Source of the DNA: Eubacteriaceae bacterium | GTDB taxonomy: Bacteria > Bacillota > Clostridia > Eubacteriales > Alkalibacteraceae | Direction of reading: 5' to 3' | Length of the DNA stretch: 5,815 nt | Assembly (NCBI GenBank): GCA_003446375.1 | Contig: DMAW01000165.1 | Coordinates: 1-5,815, forward strand | In this document: positions 1-5,793 of the stretch, piece after piece | Layout: each line of letters begins with the position of its first letter | How positions within the stretch are numbered: the first letter of the stretch is position 1 | Position numbers and translations under genes: made by a program | The notes under the pieces: generated by a model | What the model was told of the DNA's origin: nothing | Seen by the model: the letters and a program-made list of their open reading frames with translations, nothing else | Database searches by the model: none

Positions 1-55
1 CACCCGCCGCCCACCGCGATCCCCACCCCTTCCCTACACTACCCTCTTCCGATCC
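1..55 (+). other. Sequencing-adapter contamination (Illumina P5/Read-1 adapter)
   Basis: These bases are artefact, not genome. Aligned by hand without gaps to the standard 58-base Illumina P5 plus TruSeq Read-1 adapter, from adapter base 4 to the end, 42 of 55 positions agree. The closest stretches are 30-39 (TTCCCTACAC) and 44-54 (CTCTTCCGATC). Twelve of the 13 mismatches read C here; the other is a T at 40. A C on this strand is a G on the opposite strand, so the pattern fits a low-quality read running right to left through a short fragment into the adapter, with spurious G calls typical of two-colour chemistry. The true insert would begin near base 56. The read-direction and chemistry explanation is inference; the adapter match is seen directly. 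Confidence 0.93.
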
Positions 56-66
56 AATCATCCACA

Positions 67-81
67 TTGCAACCGTTTAAT
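67..81 (+). promoter_or_regulatory. Possible CcpA binding site (cre)
   Basis: TTGCAACCGTTTAAT matches the Gram-positive cre consensus WTGNAANCGNWNNCW at 9 of 10 specified positions, failing only at the second-last C (A here). It lies about 55 bases upstream of the sigma-54-type promoter. Catabolite repression by CcpA is common for sugar PTS operons in Firmicutes, so the place is sensible. The site is in error-prone sequence, a one-mismatch match in about 130 AT-rich bases is not rare, and the central C could itself be a false call. Treat as tentative. Confidence 0.3.
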
Positions 82-135
82 AAACCCCTCCATTGAATAC
101 GGAAAAGCCACAACCATCTAGAAGCCCTTACTATT

Positions 136-151
136 TCGCATGACATTTGCA
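136..151 (+). promoter_or_regulatory. Sigma-54 (RpoN) -24/-12 promoter of the PTS operon
   Basis: TCGCATGACATTTGCA matches the sigma-54 consensus TGGCAYRNNNNTTGCW at 11 of 12 specified positions with exact spacing. The one mismatch is C for the first G of the -24 GG, the same kind of change as the adapter errors, so the true base may be G. Transcription would start near 161-163, giving a leader of about 30 bases before the EIIC ATG at 194. Sigma-54 with LevR/CelR-type activators carrying PTS regulation domains is known to drive several Firmicute PTS operons, including cellobiose genes of Clostridium acetobutylicum. The activator is not in this window, and no upstream activator site could be identified. 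Confidence 0.6.
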
Positions 152-193
152 TATAAGGTCTAATCCAAAAAAGCTAACAAAACTGTTGGTCCT

Positions 194-1456
194 ATGGATT
201 CCCTTATTAATTTCCTCGACAGGTATTTCATGCCTGTAGCAGGTAGAATTGCTGAACAAAGACACCTCAAGGCAATACGTGATGGAATAGTTGCAACAAT
301 GCCATTACTTCTCATTGGGTCTTTCTTCTTAATTATAGCTTTTCCGCCCATACCAGCCCTTGAAGCTTTAGTTAAACCTTATGTAAATGACTTACTAAAA
401 ATAGTCAATGCAACATTTGATATAATAGCTATGGTTGCATCTTTTACAATAGCTTATTCACTTGCCGGAACTTACAAAATAGATCCTTTAGCCTCTGGGG
501 TATTAAGTTTGTCTACTTTTATGTTATCAGTACCTTTAACCCAAGATGGTAATATTCCTTTGAAGTGGATGGGAAGCCAAGGACTATTTGTTGCAATGAT
601 TCTTGCAATTTTTACAGTGGAGGTACAAAGAAAATTTGTAGAGAAAAATTTAATTATTCGCATGCCAGAGGGAGTTCCGCCTTCTGTGGGTAGAGCTTTT
701 GCAGCATTGATTCCGGGCGCTGTAACTATCACATTTATTTGGATAATACACATGATACTAATTAAAACAATTCATTTAACAATACCGGAAGCTATTAATA
801 AATTGATAGCTATTCCGTTGTTAAAATTAGGTTCTACACTTCCAGCTGTTATCCTTGCAATACTAGCAATTCAGTTCTTATGGAGTGTAGGTATTCATGG
901 TGCAGCCTTAGTAGGAGGAATTTTAGGGCCAATCTGGCTTACTTTTACTCAGGAGAATTCAGCTGCAAAAATTGCCGGCGAAAAAATTCTTCCTCACATA
1001 GTAACACAGCAATTTTTTGATATTTTCACATATATAGGTGGTTCAGGAACAACTCTTGCGTTAGCATTGCTTTTAATTTTTGCTACAAAATCTGCCCAAT
1101 TGAAAGCAGTTGGTAAAGCTGCTATTTGGCCAGGTATATTTAACATAAACGAACCTATTACTTTTGGTATGCCAATAGTGATGAATCCCGTTATGATTAT
1201 ACCATTTATTTTAGCTCCTATTGCAGCAGGTCTTATAACTTATTTTGCGATGGCATTAAATCTTGTGGCAAGACCTTATGCTTTGATTCCTTGGACAACA
1301 CCTGTGTTGATTAGCGGATTTTTAACTACAGGTGATTGGAAAGCTATTATTTTGCAGATTATAAACTTTCTTGTAGCTGGAGCGATTTACTATCCTTTCT
1401 TGAAACTATGGGACAATAAGAAATATGAAGAAGAGCAGCAATTTAAAAAAGAATAA
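194..1456 (+). CDS. celB: PTS EIIC permease, lactose/cellobiose (Lac) family
   Basis: Membrane subunit that moves a beta-disaccharide, probably cellobiose or a relative, across the cytoplasmic membrane while EIIB phosphorylates it. The 420-residue protein has the usual length for a free-standing EIIC of this family, with no fused IIA or IIB domain. It opens with the family's N-terminal amphipathic stretch and a conserved QRHLKAIRDG (22-31), followed by hydrophobic segments through to about 405 and a short charged tail. The substrate-site motifs are present: GIHG with His235, and FNINEPITFG with Glu320, the pair matching the His and Glu that contact sugar in the chitobiose transporter ChbC. 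The ATG at 194 is chosen because an in-frame TAA lies at 161-163 with no start between and the N-terminus is family-typical. No ribosome binding site is visible, probably because the leader is miscalled. Several C-ending codons near the start (TTC, CTC, GAC) may hide further silent errors. It heads the operon. Confidence 0.93.
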   Translation: MDSLINFLDRYFMPVAGRIAEQRHLKAIRDGIVATMPLLLIGSFFLIIAFPPIPALEALVKPYVNDLLKIVNATFDIIAMVASFTIAYSLAGTYKIDPLASGVLSLSTFMLSVPLTQDGNIPLKWMGSQGLFVAMILAIFTVEVQRKFVEKNLIIRMPEGVPPSVGRAFAALIPGAVTITFIWIIHMILIKTIHLTIPEAINKLIAIPLLKLGSTLPAVILAILAIQFLWSVGIHGAALVGGILGPIWLTFTQENSAAKIAGEKILPHIVTQQFFDIFTYIGGSGTTLALALLLIFATKSAQLKAVGKAAIWPGIFNINEPITFGMPIVMNPVMIIPFILAPIAAGLITYFAMALNLVARPYALIPWTTPVLISGFLTTGDWKAIILQIINFLVAGAIYYPFLKLWDNKKYEEEQQFKKE

Positions 1457-1482
1457 AAATTAGCTGAGACGAAGGCATAATA

Positions 1483-1517
1483 ATATATCCTGAGAGGCAT
1501 TGCCTCTCAGGATATAT
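1483..1517 (+). repeat. Intercistronic hairpin (perfect inverted repeat)
   Basis: A 16-bp perfect inverted repeat (1483-1498 with 1502-1517) closes on a 3-base loop ATT. Its inner ten base pairs are GC-containing (CCTGAGAGGC / GCCTCTCAGG) and its outer six are AT. It lies 26 bases after the EIIC stop and 26 before the deacetylase start. No T-run follows (the next bases are ATTACAATAAAA), so it is not a classical intrinsic terminator. By inference it may protect the 3' end of the EIIC message, mark a processing site, or cause partial polarity, letting membrane and soluble subunits be made in different amounts. An operator role is possible because the arms form a symmetric DNA site. Confidence 0.75.
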
Positions 1518-1543
1518 ATTACAATAAAATAGGAGTGATGTGA

Positions 1544-2293
1544 ATGAAATATTTAATTGTAAATGCTGATGATTTTGGGCTGACAAAAGGGGTTAATAAA
1601 GGAGTTGTTGAATGCTATAAAAACGGTATTTTAAGAAGCACTTCTATAATGTGTAATATGCCTTACGCTAATGAGGCTTTACAAGTAAAAGAATTATGTC
1701 CAGATTTAGGTTTTGGGATACACATAACTTTAGATGCCGGTAAACCGTTAAGTAGTCCTGAAAAAGTGAATACTCTGGTAGATGAAAGAGGGTATTTTAA
1801 GAGAGGTTTTCCGCATTCTTTAGATGACGCTGATGTAGATCAAATCAGAATTGAGATAGAAGAGCAAATTAAAAAAGCTTTTTCTTTGGGTGTAACGATA
1901 ACTCATATGGATAGTCATCATCATGCACAAAGTCATTCCAAGGTAATAGATGCATTCATAGAAATGGCTCACAAATATAACTTACCTGTACGATCTACTC
2001 CATTAGATAAGGAAAAAATAATTAAAGCTGGTTTAAAAACTGTTGATAATTTTATTTATACCTTTTATGATGATGGTGTCAAAAAAGAAAATCTGTTGTC
2101 TATATTGGGTAGTCTAGAAGAAGGAACAACTGAAATAATGAGCCATCCAGCTTACGTAGATGATGAATTAGTGAATATATCCTCTTATCATGCAAAAAGA
2201 GAAGTTGAAAGAAAAATATTGACTGATAAAGATGTTTTACAATTTATTCGCGATAATAATATTTTATTAACCAACTATTCGATATTAAAATAA
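1544..2293 (+). CDS. chbG: ChbG/YdjC-family carbohydrate deacetylase
   Basis: Predicted cytoplasmic metal-dependent deacetylase of the YdjC family. E. coli ChbG removes one acetyl group from chitobiose and chitotriose (6-phosphate forms), a step needed before ChbF can cut them. The protein has 249 residues, the same as I recall for E. coli ChbG. Family motifs are in order: NADDFG (7-12, with the metal/catalytic Asp pair), GIHITLD with His60, HMDSHHH (121-127, metal His and Asp), and MSHPAY with His201, followed by the conserved Y..KRE segment near 215-220. AGGAGTGAT (1531-1539) precedes the ATG by 4 bases (8 from the AGGAG core). It sits between EIIC and EIIB, which ties it to this PTS. The family assignment is firm; the substrate is inferred from E. 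coli and could be another acetylated sugar. Confidence 0.92.
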   Translation: MKYLIVNADDFGLTKGVNKGVVECYKNGILRSTSIMCNMPYANEALQVKELCPDLGFGIHITLDAGKPLSSPEKVNTLVDERGYFKRGFPHSLDDADVDQIRIEIEEQIKKAFSLGVTITHMDSHHHAQSHSKVIDAFIEMAHKYNLPVRSTPLDKEKIIKAGLKTVDNFIYTFYDDGVKKENLLSILGSLEEGTTEIMSHPAYVDDELVNISSYHAKREVERKILTDKDVLQFIRDNNILLTNYSILK

Positions 2294-2323
2294 ATTCAAA
2301 AAAGTACAAGGAGGGTATTTGCA

Positions 2324-2635
2324 ATGAGAATTCTATTAATCTGTGGTGCTGGGATGTCAACAAGTTTGTTGGTTGAAAAAATGAAAAAAGAAGGCGAAAA
2401 AAGGGGGATGAAAGATTTATACATTTTTGCAGAAGCGGCAGATAATTTGGAAAAAGTAATTGACGATTATGATGTGGTGTTACTGGGACCCCAAATCAGG
2501 TATAAAGAAAAATATGTGGCAGAACTGACAAAAGAAAAGAATAAAGTTTACAGGGTAATTCCACCCAATGTATATGGAATGATAGATGGAGCTAAAACCT
2601 TGGATTTAGCAATAGAAGCGCTAAAAAACAAATAA
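2324..2635 (+). CDS. celA: PTS EIIB component, lactose/cellobiose family
   Basis: Small soluble phosphocarrier that takes phosphate from EIIA and passes it to the sugar bound by EIIC. At 103 residues it is a standard free-standing cellobiose-type IIB. The N-terminus reads MRILLICGAGMSTSLLVEKM, a beta-strand followed by the phosphate-binding loop with the phosphorylated Cys7. A second motif, LLGPQIRY (53-60), is also typical of the family and lines the active site. AAGGAGGGT (2308-2316) ends 7 bases before the ATG. The gene starts 30 bases after the deacetylase stop and EIIA follows 19 bases after its own stop, so it is clearly co-transcribed with both. Confidence 0.95.
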   Translation: MRILLICGAGMSTSLLVEKMKKEGEKRGMKDLYIFAEAADNLEKVIDDYDVVLLGPQIRYKEKYVAELTKEKNKVYRVIPPNVYGMIDGAKTLDLAIEALKNK

Positions 2636-2654
2636 AATTTAGGGGGCTTAAAAA

Positions 2655-2987
2655 ATGAATCTTGAACAAATTGTATTCACTATTATATCTCACGCAGGAA
2701 ATGCACGAAGCATTTGTTTTGATGCATTAAAACATGCAAAAGAAGGCAACTTTGTTGAGGCAGAAAATTGTTTAAATAAAGCGAGCGAGGAGCTTTTAGA
2801 AGCACATCATGTTCAGACGGATATGATACACAAAGAAGCACAGGGTGAGAAGCAAGAAGTGACACTTCTTTTGATACATGCAGAAGACCACCTCATGAAT
2901 GCAATTCTTGCAAAAGAATTGATAACAGAGATGATTGAGCTGTATAAAATTATTTATCAAACAAAGGGGGCAACTTACAATGTCTAA
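2655..2987 (+). CDS. celC: PTS EIIA component, lactose/cellobiose family
   Basis: Soluble phosphocarrier that accepts phosphate from HPr and gives it to EIIB. The 110-residue, all-helical protein fits the LacA/ChbA/CelC family, which forms trimers. The active-site motif LLLIHAEDHLM (71-81) holds the expected phosphorylated His75 and, three residues on, Asp78, equivalent to the metal-binding Asp at the trimer axis of the lactose enzyme IIA. The first helix (EQIVFTIISHAGNARS) and the later QTDMIHKEAQGE segment are also typical. AGGGGG (2641-2646) lies 8 bases before the ATG. Its last codons overlap the start of the GH4 gene by 8 bases, suggesting translational coupling of the two. Confidence 0.95.
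   Translation: MNLEQIVFTIISHAGNARSICFDALKHAKEGNFVEAENCLNKASEELLEAHHVQTDMIHKEAQGEKQEVTLLLIHAEDHLMNAILAKELITEMIELYKIIYQTKGATYNV
2963..2970 (+). promoter_or_regulatory. Ribosome binding site that fixes the GH4 start
   Basis: AAAGGGGG lies 9 bases before the ATG at 2980, inside the end of the EIIA gene. The reading frame is open further back, to an ATG at 2935, but the 15 extra residues would be EIIA coding sequence read in another frame and would precede the NAD-binding strand with no family counterpart. The site therefore supports 2980 as the true start. Confidence 0.75.
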
Positions 2988-4290
2988 AAAAGATTTAAAA
3001 ATTGCAGTTATAGGGGGTGGTTCTAGTTATACCCCTGAGCTTATTGAAGGGTTTATCAAAAGATATGAAGAATTACCCGTAAGAGATATTTATTTAATGG
3101 ACATAGAAGAAGGCAAAGAAAAACTTGAAATTGTTGGTGGCCTTGCAAAAAGGATGGTAGAAAAAGCCGGCATAGGGATAAACATTCATCTGACTCTGGA
3201 CAGGCGTGAAGCCATAAAAGATGCAGATTTTGTTGTTACTCAGTTTAGAGTGGGAGGAATAGATGCCAGAATCCGAGATGAAAAAATTCCTCTAAAGTAT
3301 GATGTTATAGGTCAGGAAACAACTGGACCCGGTGGTTTTGCAAAAGCCCAGAGGACAATACCCGTTATACTGGATATATGTAGAGATATAGAAGAACTTG
3401 CGCCGAACGCATGGCTTATTAATTTTACGAATCCTTCAGGAGTTATAACAGAAACGGTTTTAAAACATACAAATGTAAAAGCTATTGGCTTATGCAATGT
3501 ACCGATAGGCATGGTATATGGTATTGCAGAAATACTTGGTGTTGACCCAAAAAGAGTGAATATAGATTTTGCAGGTCTTAATCATTTAGTATGGGGTACC
3601 CATATTTACCTGGATGGAGAAGACGTGACAGAAAAACTAATAGACAGTTTTGCGGGCGCTAAATCTTTATCAATGAAAAATATACCTGAGTTTCCATGGG
3701 ACCCTGAATTTATAAAATCTCTGGGCATGTATCCTTGTCCATATCACAGATATTATTATTTAACTGATAAAATGCTTGATGAACAGAAAAAAGAAGCTGC
3801 TACAGTAGGCACAAGAGGAGAAGTCGTTAAAAAGGTAGAGCAAGAATTATTTGAATTATATAAAGACCCAAATTTGAATATAAAACCGCCGCAATTAGAA
3901 AAAAGGGGAGGAGCTCATTATTCTGATGCTGCTTGCTCCCTGATAAGTTCAATATATAATGACAAAAAAGACATACATGTGGTCAATGTGAGAAACAATG
4001 GTACAATCGCAGATTTGCCAGATGATGTGGTGATAGAAACAAATGCAATAATAGATAGAAATGGGGCTCATCCGATAAATATTGGACATGTGCCAGCAAA
4101 AATAAGAGGTTTAATGCAAGCAGTAAAAGCCTATGAAGAACTTACTATAGAAGCAGGGGTAAAGGGGAACTATTATACAGCTTTACAGGCGTTGACAATT
4201 CATCCATTAGTACCTTCTGCGATGATTGCTAAAAAAATACTTGATGATATAATTGAGCAAAATAAAGAGTATTTGCCACAGTATAAATAG
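2980..4290 (+). CDS. celF: GH4 6-phospho-beta-glucosidase (NAD+- and metal-dependent)
   Basis: Cytoplasmic enzyme that cuts the 6'-phosphodisaccharide delivered by the PTS, giving glucose 6-phosphate (or an amino-sugar equivalent) and a free sugar. With the start at 2980 it has 436 residues, normal for GH4 enzymes such as CelF/ChbF and LicH. It begins with a Rossmann fold (IAVIGGGSSYTPEL, 8-21). GH4 hallmarks follow: INFTNPSG (147-154), the CN motif with Cys172-Asn173, and GLNH with His202, the Cys and His being the expected Mn2+ ligands. The tyrosine-rich CPYHRYYY (253-260) is the region of the catalytic base. GH4 uses a redox elimination-addition mechanism with tightly bound NAD+. The gene overlaps EIIA by 8 bases. 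The family also includes alpha-specific enzymes, but context and sequence favour the beta-specific group. It could act on cellobiose-6'-phosphate, deacetylated chitobiose-phosphate, or both. Confidence 0.93.
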   Translation: MSKKDLKIAVIGGGSSYTPELIEGFIKRYEELPVRDIYLMDIEEGKEKLEIVGGLAKRMVEKAGIGINIHLTLDRREAIKDADFVVTQFRVGGIDARIRDEKIPLKYDVIGQETTGPGGFAKAQRTIPVILDICRDIEELAPNAWLINFTNPSGVITETVLKHTNVKAIGLCNVPIGMVYGIAEILGVDPKRVNIDFAGLNHLVWGTHIYLDGEDVTEKLIDSFAGAKSLSMKNIPEFPWDPEFIKSLGMYPCPYHRYYYLTDKMLDEQKKEAATVGTRGEVVKKVEQELFELYKDPNLNIKPPQLEKRGGAHYSDAACSLISSIYNDKKDIHVVNVRNNGTIADLPDDVVIETNAIIDRNGAHPINIGHVPAKIRGLMQAVKAYEELTIEAGVKGNYYTALQALTIHPLVPSAMIAKKILDDIIEQNKEYLPQYK

Positions 4291-4314
4291 AAATATTAAA
4301 TTTGCTGATTTTAC

Positions 4315-4350
4315 AAAGTAATTTTTTCTATTAAATTACTTTTTCTTTTT
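4315..4350 (+). terminator. Weak intrinsic terminator after the GH4 gene
   Basis: A 10-bp perfect stem (AAAGTAATTT at 4315-4324 with AAATTACTTT at 4333-4342) and an 8-base loop are followed by a T-rich tail (TTTTCTTTTT through 4350). The layout is that of an intrinsic terminator, but the stem has only one G-C pair, so termination is probably partial. The GH1 gene may be reached by read-through, making this a point where its level is set lower than that of the upstream genes. No strong promoter was found between here and 4396. Confidence 0.5.
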
Positions 4351-4395
4351 GTCAAAATAATATTTTGAATTATCTTACATAAGGAGGAAAATATT

Positions 4396-5790
4396 ATGGC
4401 TAAAGAATACAAATTTCCAGAAGGATTTTGGTGGGGGTCTGCAACGTCGGCAGTACAAATAGAAGGCGCTGCAAGTGAAGATGGAAAGGGAATGAATGTA
4501 TGGGATTATTGGTATAAAAAAGAGCCAAATCGGTTTTTCGATAGAGTAGGTCCAGATGTGACATCTGATTTTTACCACAGATACAAAGACGATATAAAAC
4601 TGATGAAAGAACTTGGACATAACTCTTTTAGATTTTCTATTTCATGGTCGCGGTTGATACCGGGTGGTGTTGGTGAAGTTAATAAAAAAGCCGTAGAGTT
4701 TTATAATAATGTCATTGATGAGCTTATAAAAAATGATATAGAGCCGTTTGTTACGCTATTTCACTTTGATATGCCTATAGAAATGCAAAATATTGGAGGT
4801 TTTGAAAATAAAAAAGTAGTAGAATATTTTGCTGAATATGCTAAAATATGTTTTGAGTTGTTTGGGGATAGAGTCAAAAGGTGGATTACATTTAATGAAC
4901 CAATAGTTCCTGTATTAGGTGGATATTTATATAATTTCCATTATCCAGATATAGTAGACTTCAAAAGAGCAGTACAATTCGCTTATGGCACAGTGCTGGC
5001 AAGTGCGAGAGCAATAGAGGAATTTAAAAAATTACAAATAGAAAGGGCTAAAATAGGTATTGTTTTAAACTTAAGTCCTGTATATCCCAGGAGTAATCAT
5101 CCGGCTGATTTAAAAGCCGCAGAGATTGCAGATTTGTTCTATAACAGAAGTTTTTTGGACCCAACTGTCAAAGGAGAGTATCCTAAAGAACTTGTTGAAC
5201 TTCTAAAAACTTACAATCATCTACCAGAGTATTCGGATAGCGACTTAGAATTAATTAAAAATAACACTGTGGAATATTTAGGAGTAAATTATTATCAGCC
5301 AATTAGAGTTAAAGCTAAAGAAAATATGCCAAATCCATATGGAGTATTTACACCTAATTGGTTTTATGATGAGTATATTATGCCAGGCAGAAGAATGAAT
5401 CCTTATAGAGGATGGGAGATATACGAAAGGGGAATATATGACATAATGATAAATTTAAGAGATAATTATGGCAATATAGGGTCTTTTATTTCGGAAAATG
5501 GAATGGGAGTTGAAGGAGAAGAGCGTTTTATAAAAGATGGAATTATCCAAGATGATTACAGGATAGAGTTTATAAAAGAACATTTGAAGTGGCTCCATAA
5601 AGCAATTGAAGAGGGATGCAATGTAAAAGGATATCATTTATGGACTTTTATGGACAACTGGTCCTTCTTAAATGCATATAAAAACCGTTACGGTCTTGTA
5701 TCTGTCGATCTAAAAACACAGAAAAGAACTATAAAGAAAAGTGGATATTGGTATAAAGAATTATCCGAAAACAATGGATTTGTTGATTAA
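4396..5790 (+). CDS. bglA: GH1 6-phospho-beta-glucosidase
   Basis: Cytoplasmic retaining glycosidase, expected to hydrolyse 6-phospho-beta-glucosides. The 464 residues match the family's single (beta/alpha)8 barrel. Seen motifs: the N-terminal FWWGSATSAVQIEG (11-24, with Gln21), FHFD with His123, the acid/base TFNEP (Glu168), the nucleophile SENG (Glu367), and WTFMDNWSFLNAYKNRYG (416-433). In that last segment, plain beta-glucosidases normally carry a Glu-Trp pair, while phospho-enzymes carry Ser, Lys and Tyr that hold the sugar phosphate. Here Ser423 and Tyr432 are present, but the Lys position (by hand alignment to LacG Lys435) is Asn430, with Lys429 next to it. Overall wording resembles lactic-acid-bacterial Pbg/BglA-2 type enzymes. 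AAGGAGG (4381-4387) lies 8 bases before the ATG. It is separated from the GH4 gene by 105 bases and a weak terminator. GH1 membership is certain; the phospho-substrate is strongly suggested by context and motif. Confidence 0.9.
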   Translation: MAKEYKFPEGFWWGSATSAVQIEGAASEDGKGMNVWDYWYKKEPNRFFDRVGPDVTSDFYHRYKDDIKLMKELGHNSFRFSISWSRLIPGGVGEVNKKAVEFYNNVIDELIKNDIEPFVTLFHFDMPIEMQNIGGFENKKVVEYFAEYAKICFELFGDRVKRWITFNEPIVPVLGGYLYNFHYPDIVDFKRAVQFAYGTVLASARAIEEFKKLQIERAKIGIVLNLSPVYPRSNHPADLKAAEIADLFYNRSFLDPTVKGEYPKELVELLKTYNHLPEYSDSDLELIKNNTVEYLGVNYYQPIRVKAKENMPNPYGVFTPNWFYDEYIMPGRRMNPYRGWEIYERGIYDIMINLRDNYGNIGSFISENGMGVEGEERFIKDGIIQDDYRIEFIKEHLKWLHKAIEEGCNVKGYHLWTFMDNWSFLNAYKNRYGLVSVDLKTQKRTIKKSGYWYKELSENNGFVD

Positions 5791-5793
5791 TCA

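Larger units (their letters stand above)
56..193 (+). other. Operon leader in low-quality sequence
   Basis: This non-coding stretch lies between the adapter remnant and the EIIC start. By hand count it has 36 C and 17 G in 138 bases, whereas the 4291-4395 gap has about 8 C in 105. The C excess matches the direction of error in the adapter, so miscalled bases probably persist here and thin out to the right. There is no recognisable ribosome binding site before 194, although every other gene in the window has a good one. The only readable signals are a cre-like site at 67-81 and a sigma-54-type promoter at 136-151. No convincing sigma-A promoter was found. Individual bases here should not be trusted without re-sequencing. 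Confidence 0.6.

Noticed and set aside
1..55. A GC-rich island or fragment of foreign DNA at the window start
   Set aside because: The ungapped adapter match explains it fully.
91..121. Sigma-A promoter from TTGAAT near 93
   Set aside because: No acceptable -10 element lies 16-18 bases downstream, and the region is error-prone.
1483..1517. Classical Rho-independent terminator ending the EIIC transcript
   Set aside because: There is no T-run after either arm, on either strand, and the next gene continues in the same direction with its own ribosome binding site only.
1538..1543. Tiny ATG-TGA frame immediately before the deacetylase start
   Set aside because: It is two codons long and overlaps the ribosome binding site; most likely a chance arrangement.
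2935..2979. A longer GH4 protein starting at the ATG at 2935
   Set aside because: The extra residues are EIIA coding sequence in another frame, and a well-placed ribosome binding site and the family-typical N-terminus both point to 2980.
4291..4306. A second sigma-54 promoter before the GH1 gene, from TTTGCT at 4301-4306
   Set aside because: The bases at the required -24 position contain no GG and do not match the consensus.
4349..4376. Possible sigma-A promoter TTGTCA-16 bases-TATCTT before the GH1 gene
   Set aside because: The -35 is good (5 of 6), but the -10 is only 4 of 6 and the start point would fall on the ribosome binding site at 4381-4387, leaving almost no leader.
4375..4620. Open frames on the minus strand (also near 472-753, 2683-2865, 3312-3512 and 5455-5637)
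   Set aside because: All lie opposite well-identified genes, have no ribosome binding site I could support and show no recognisable protein features.
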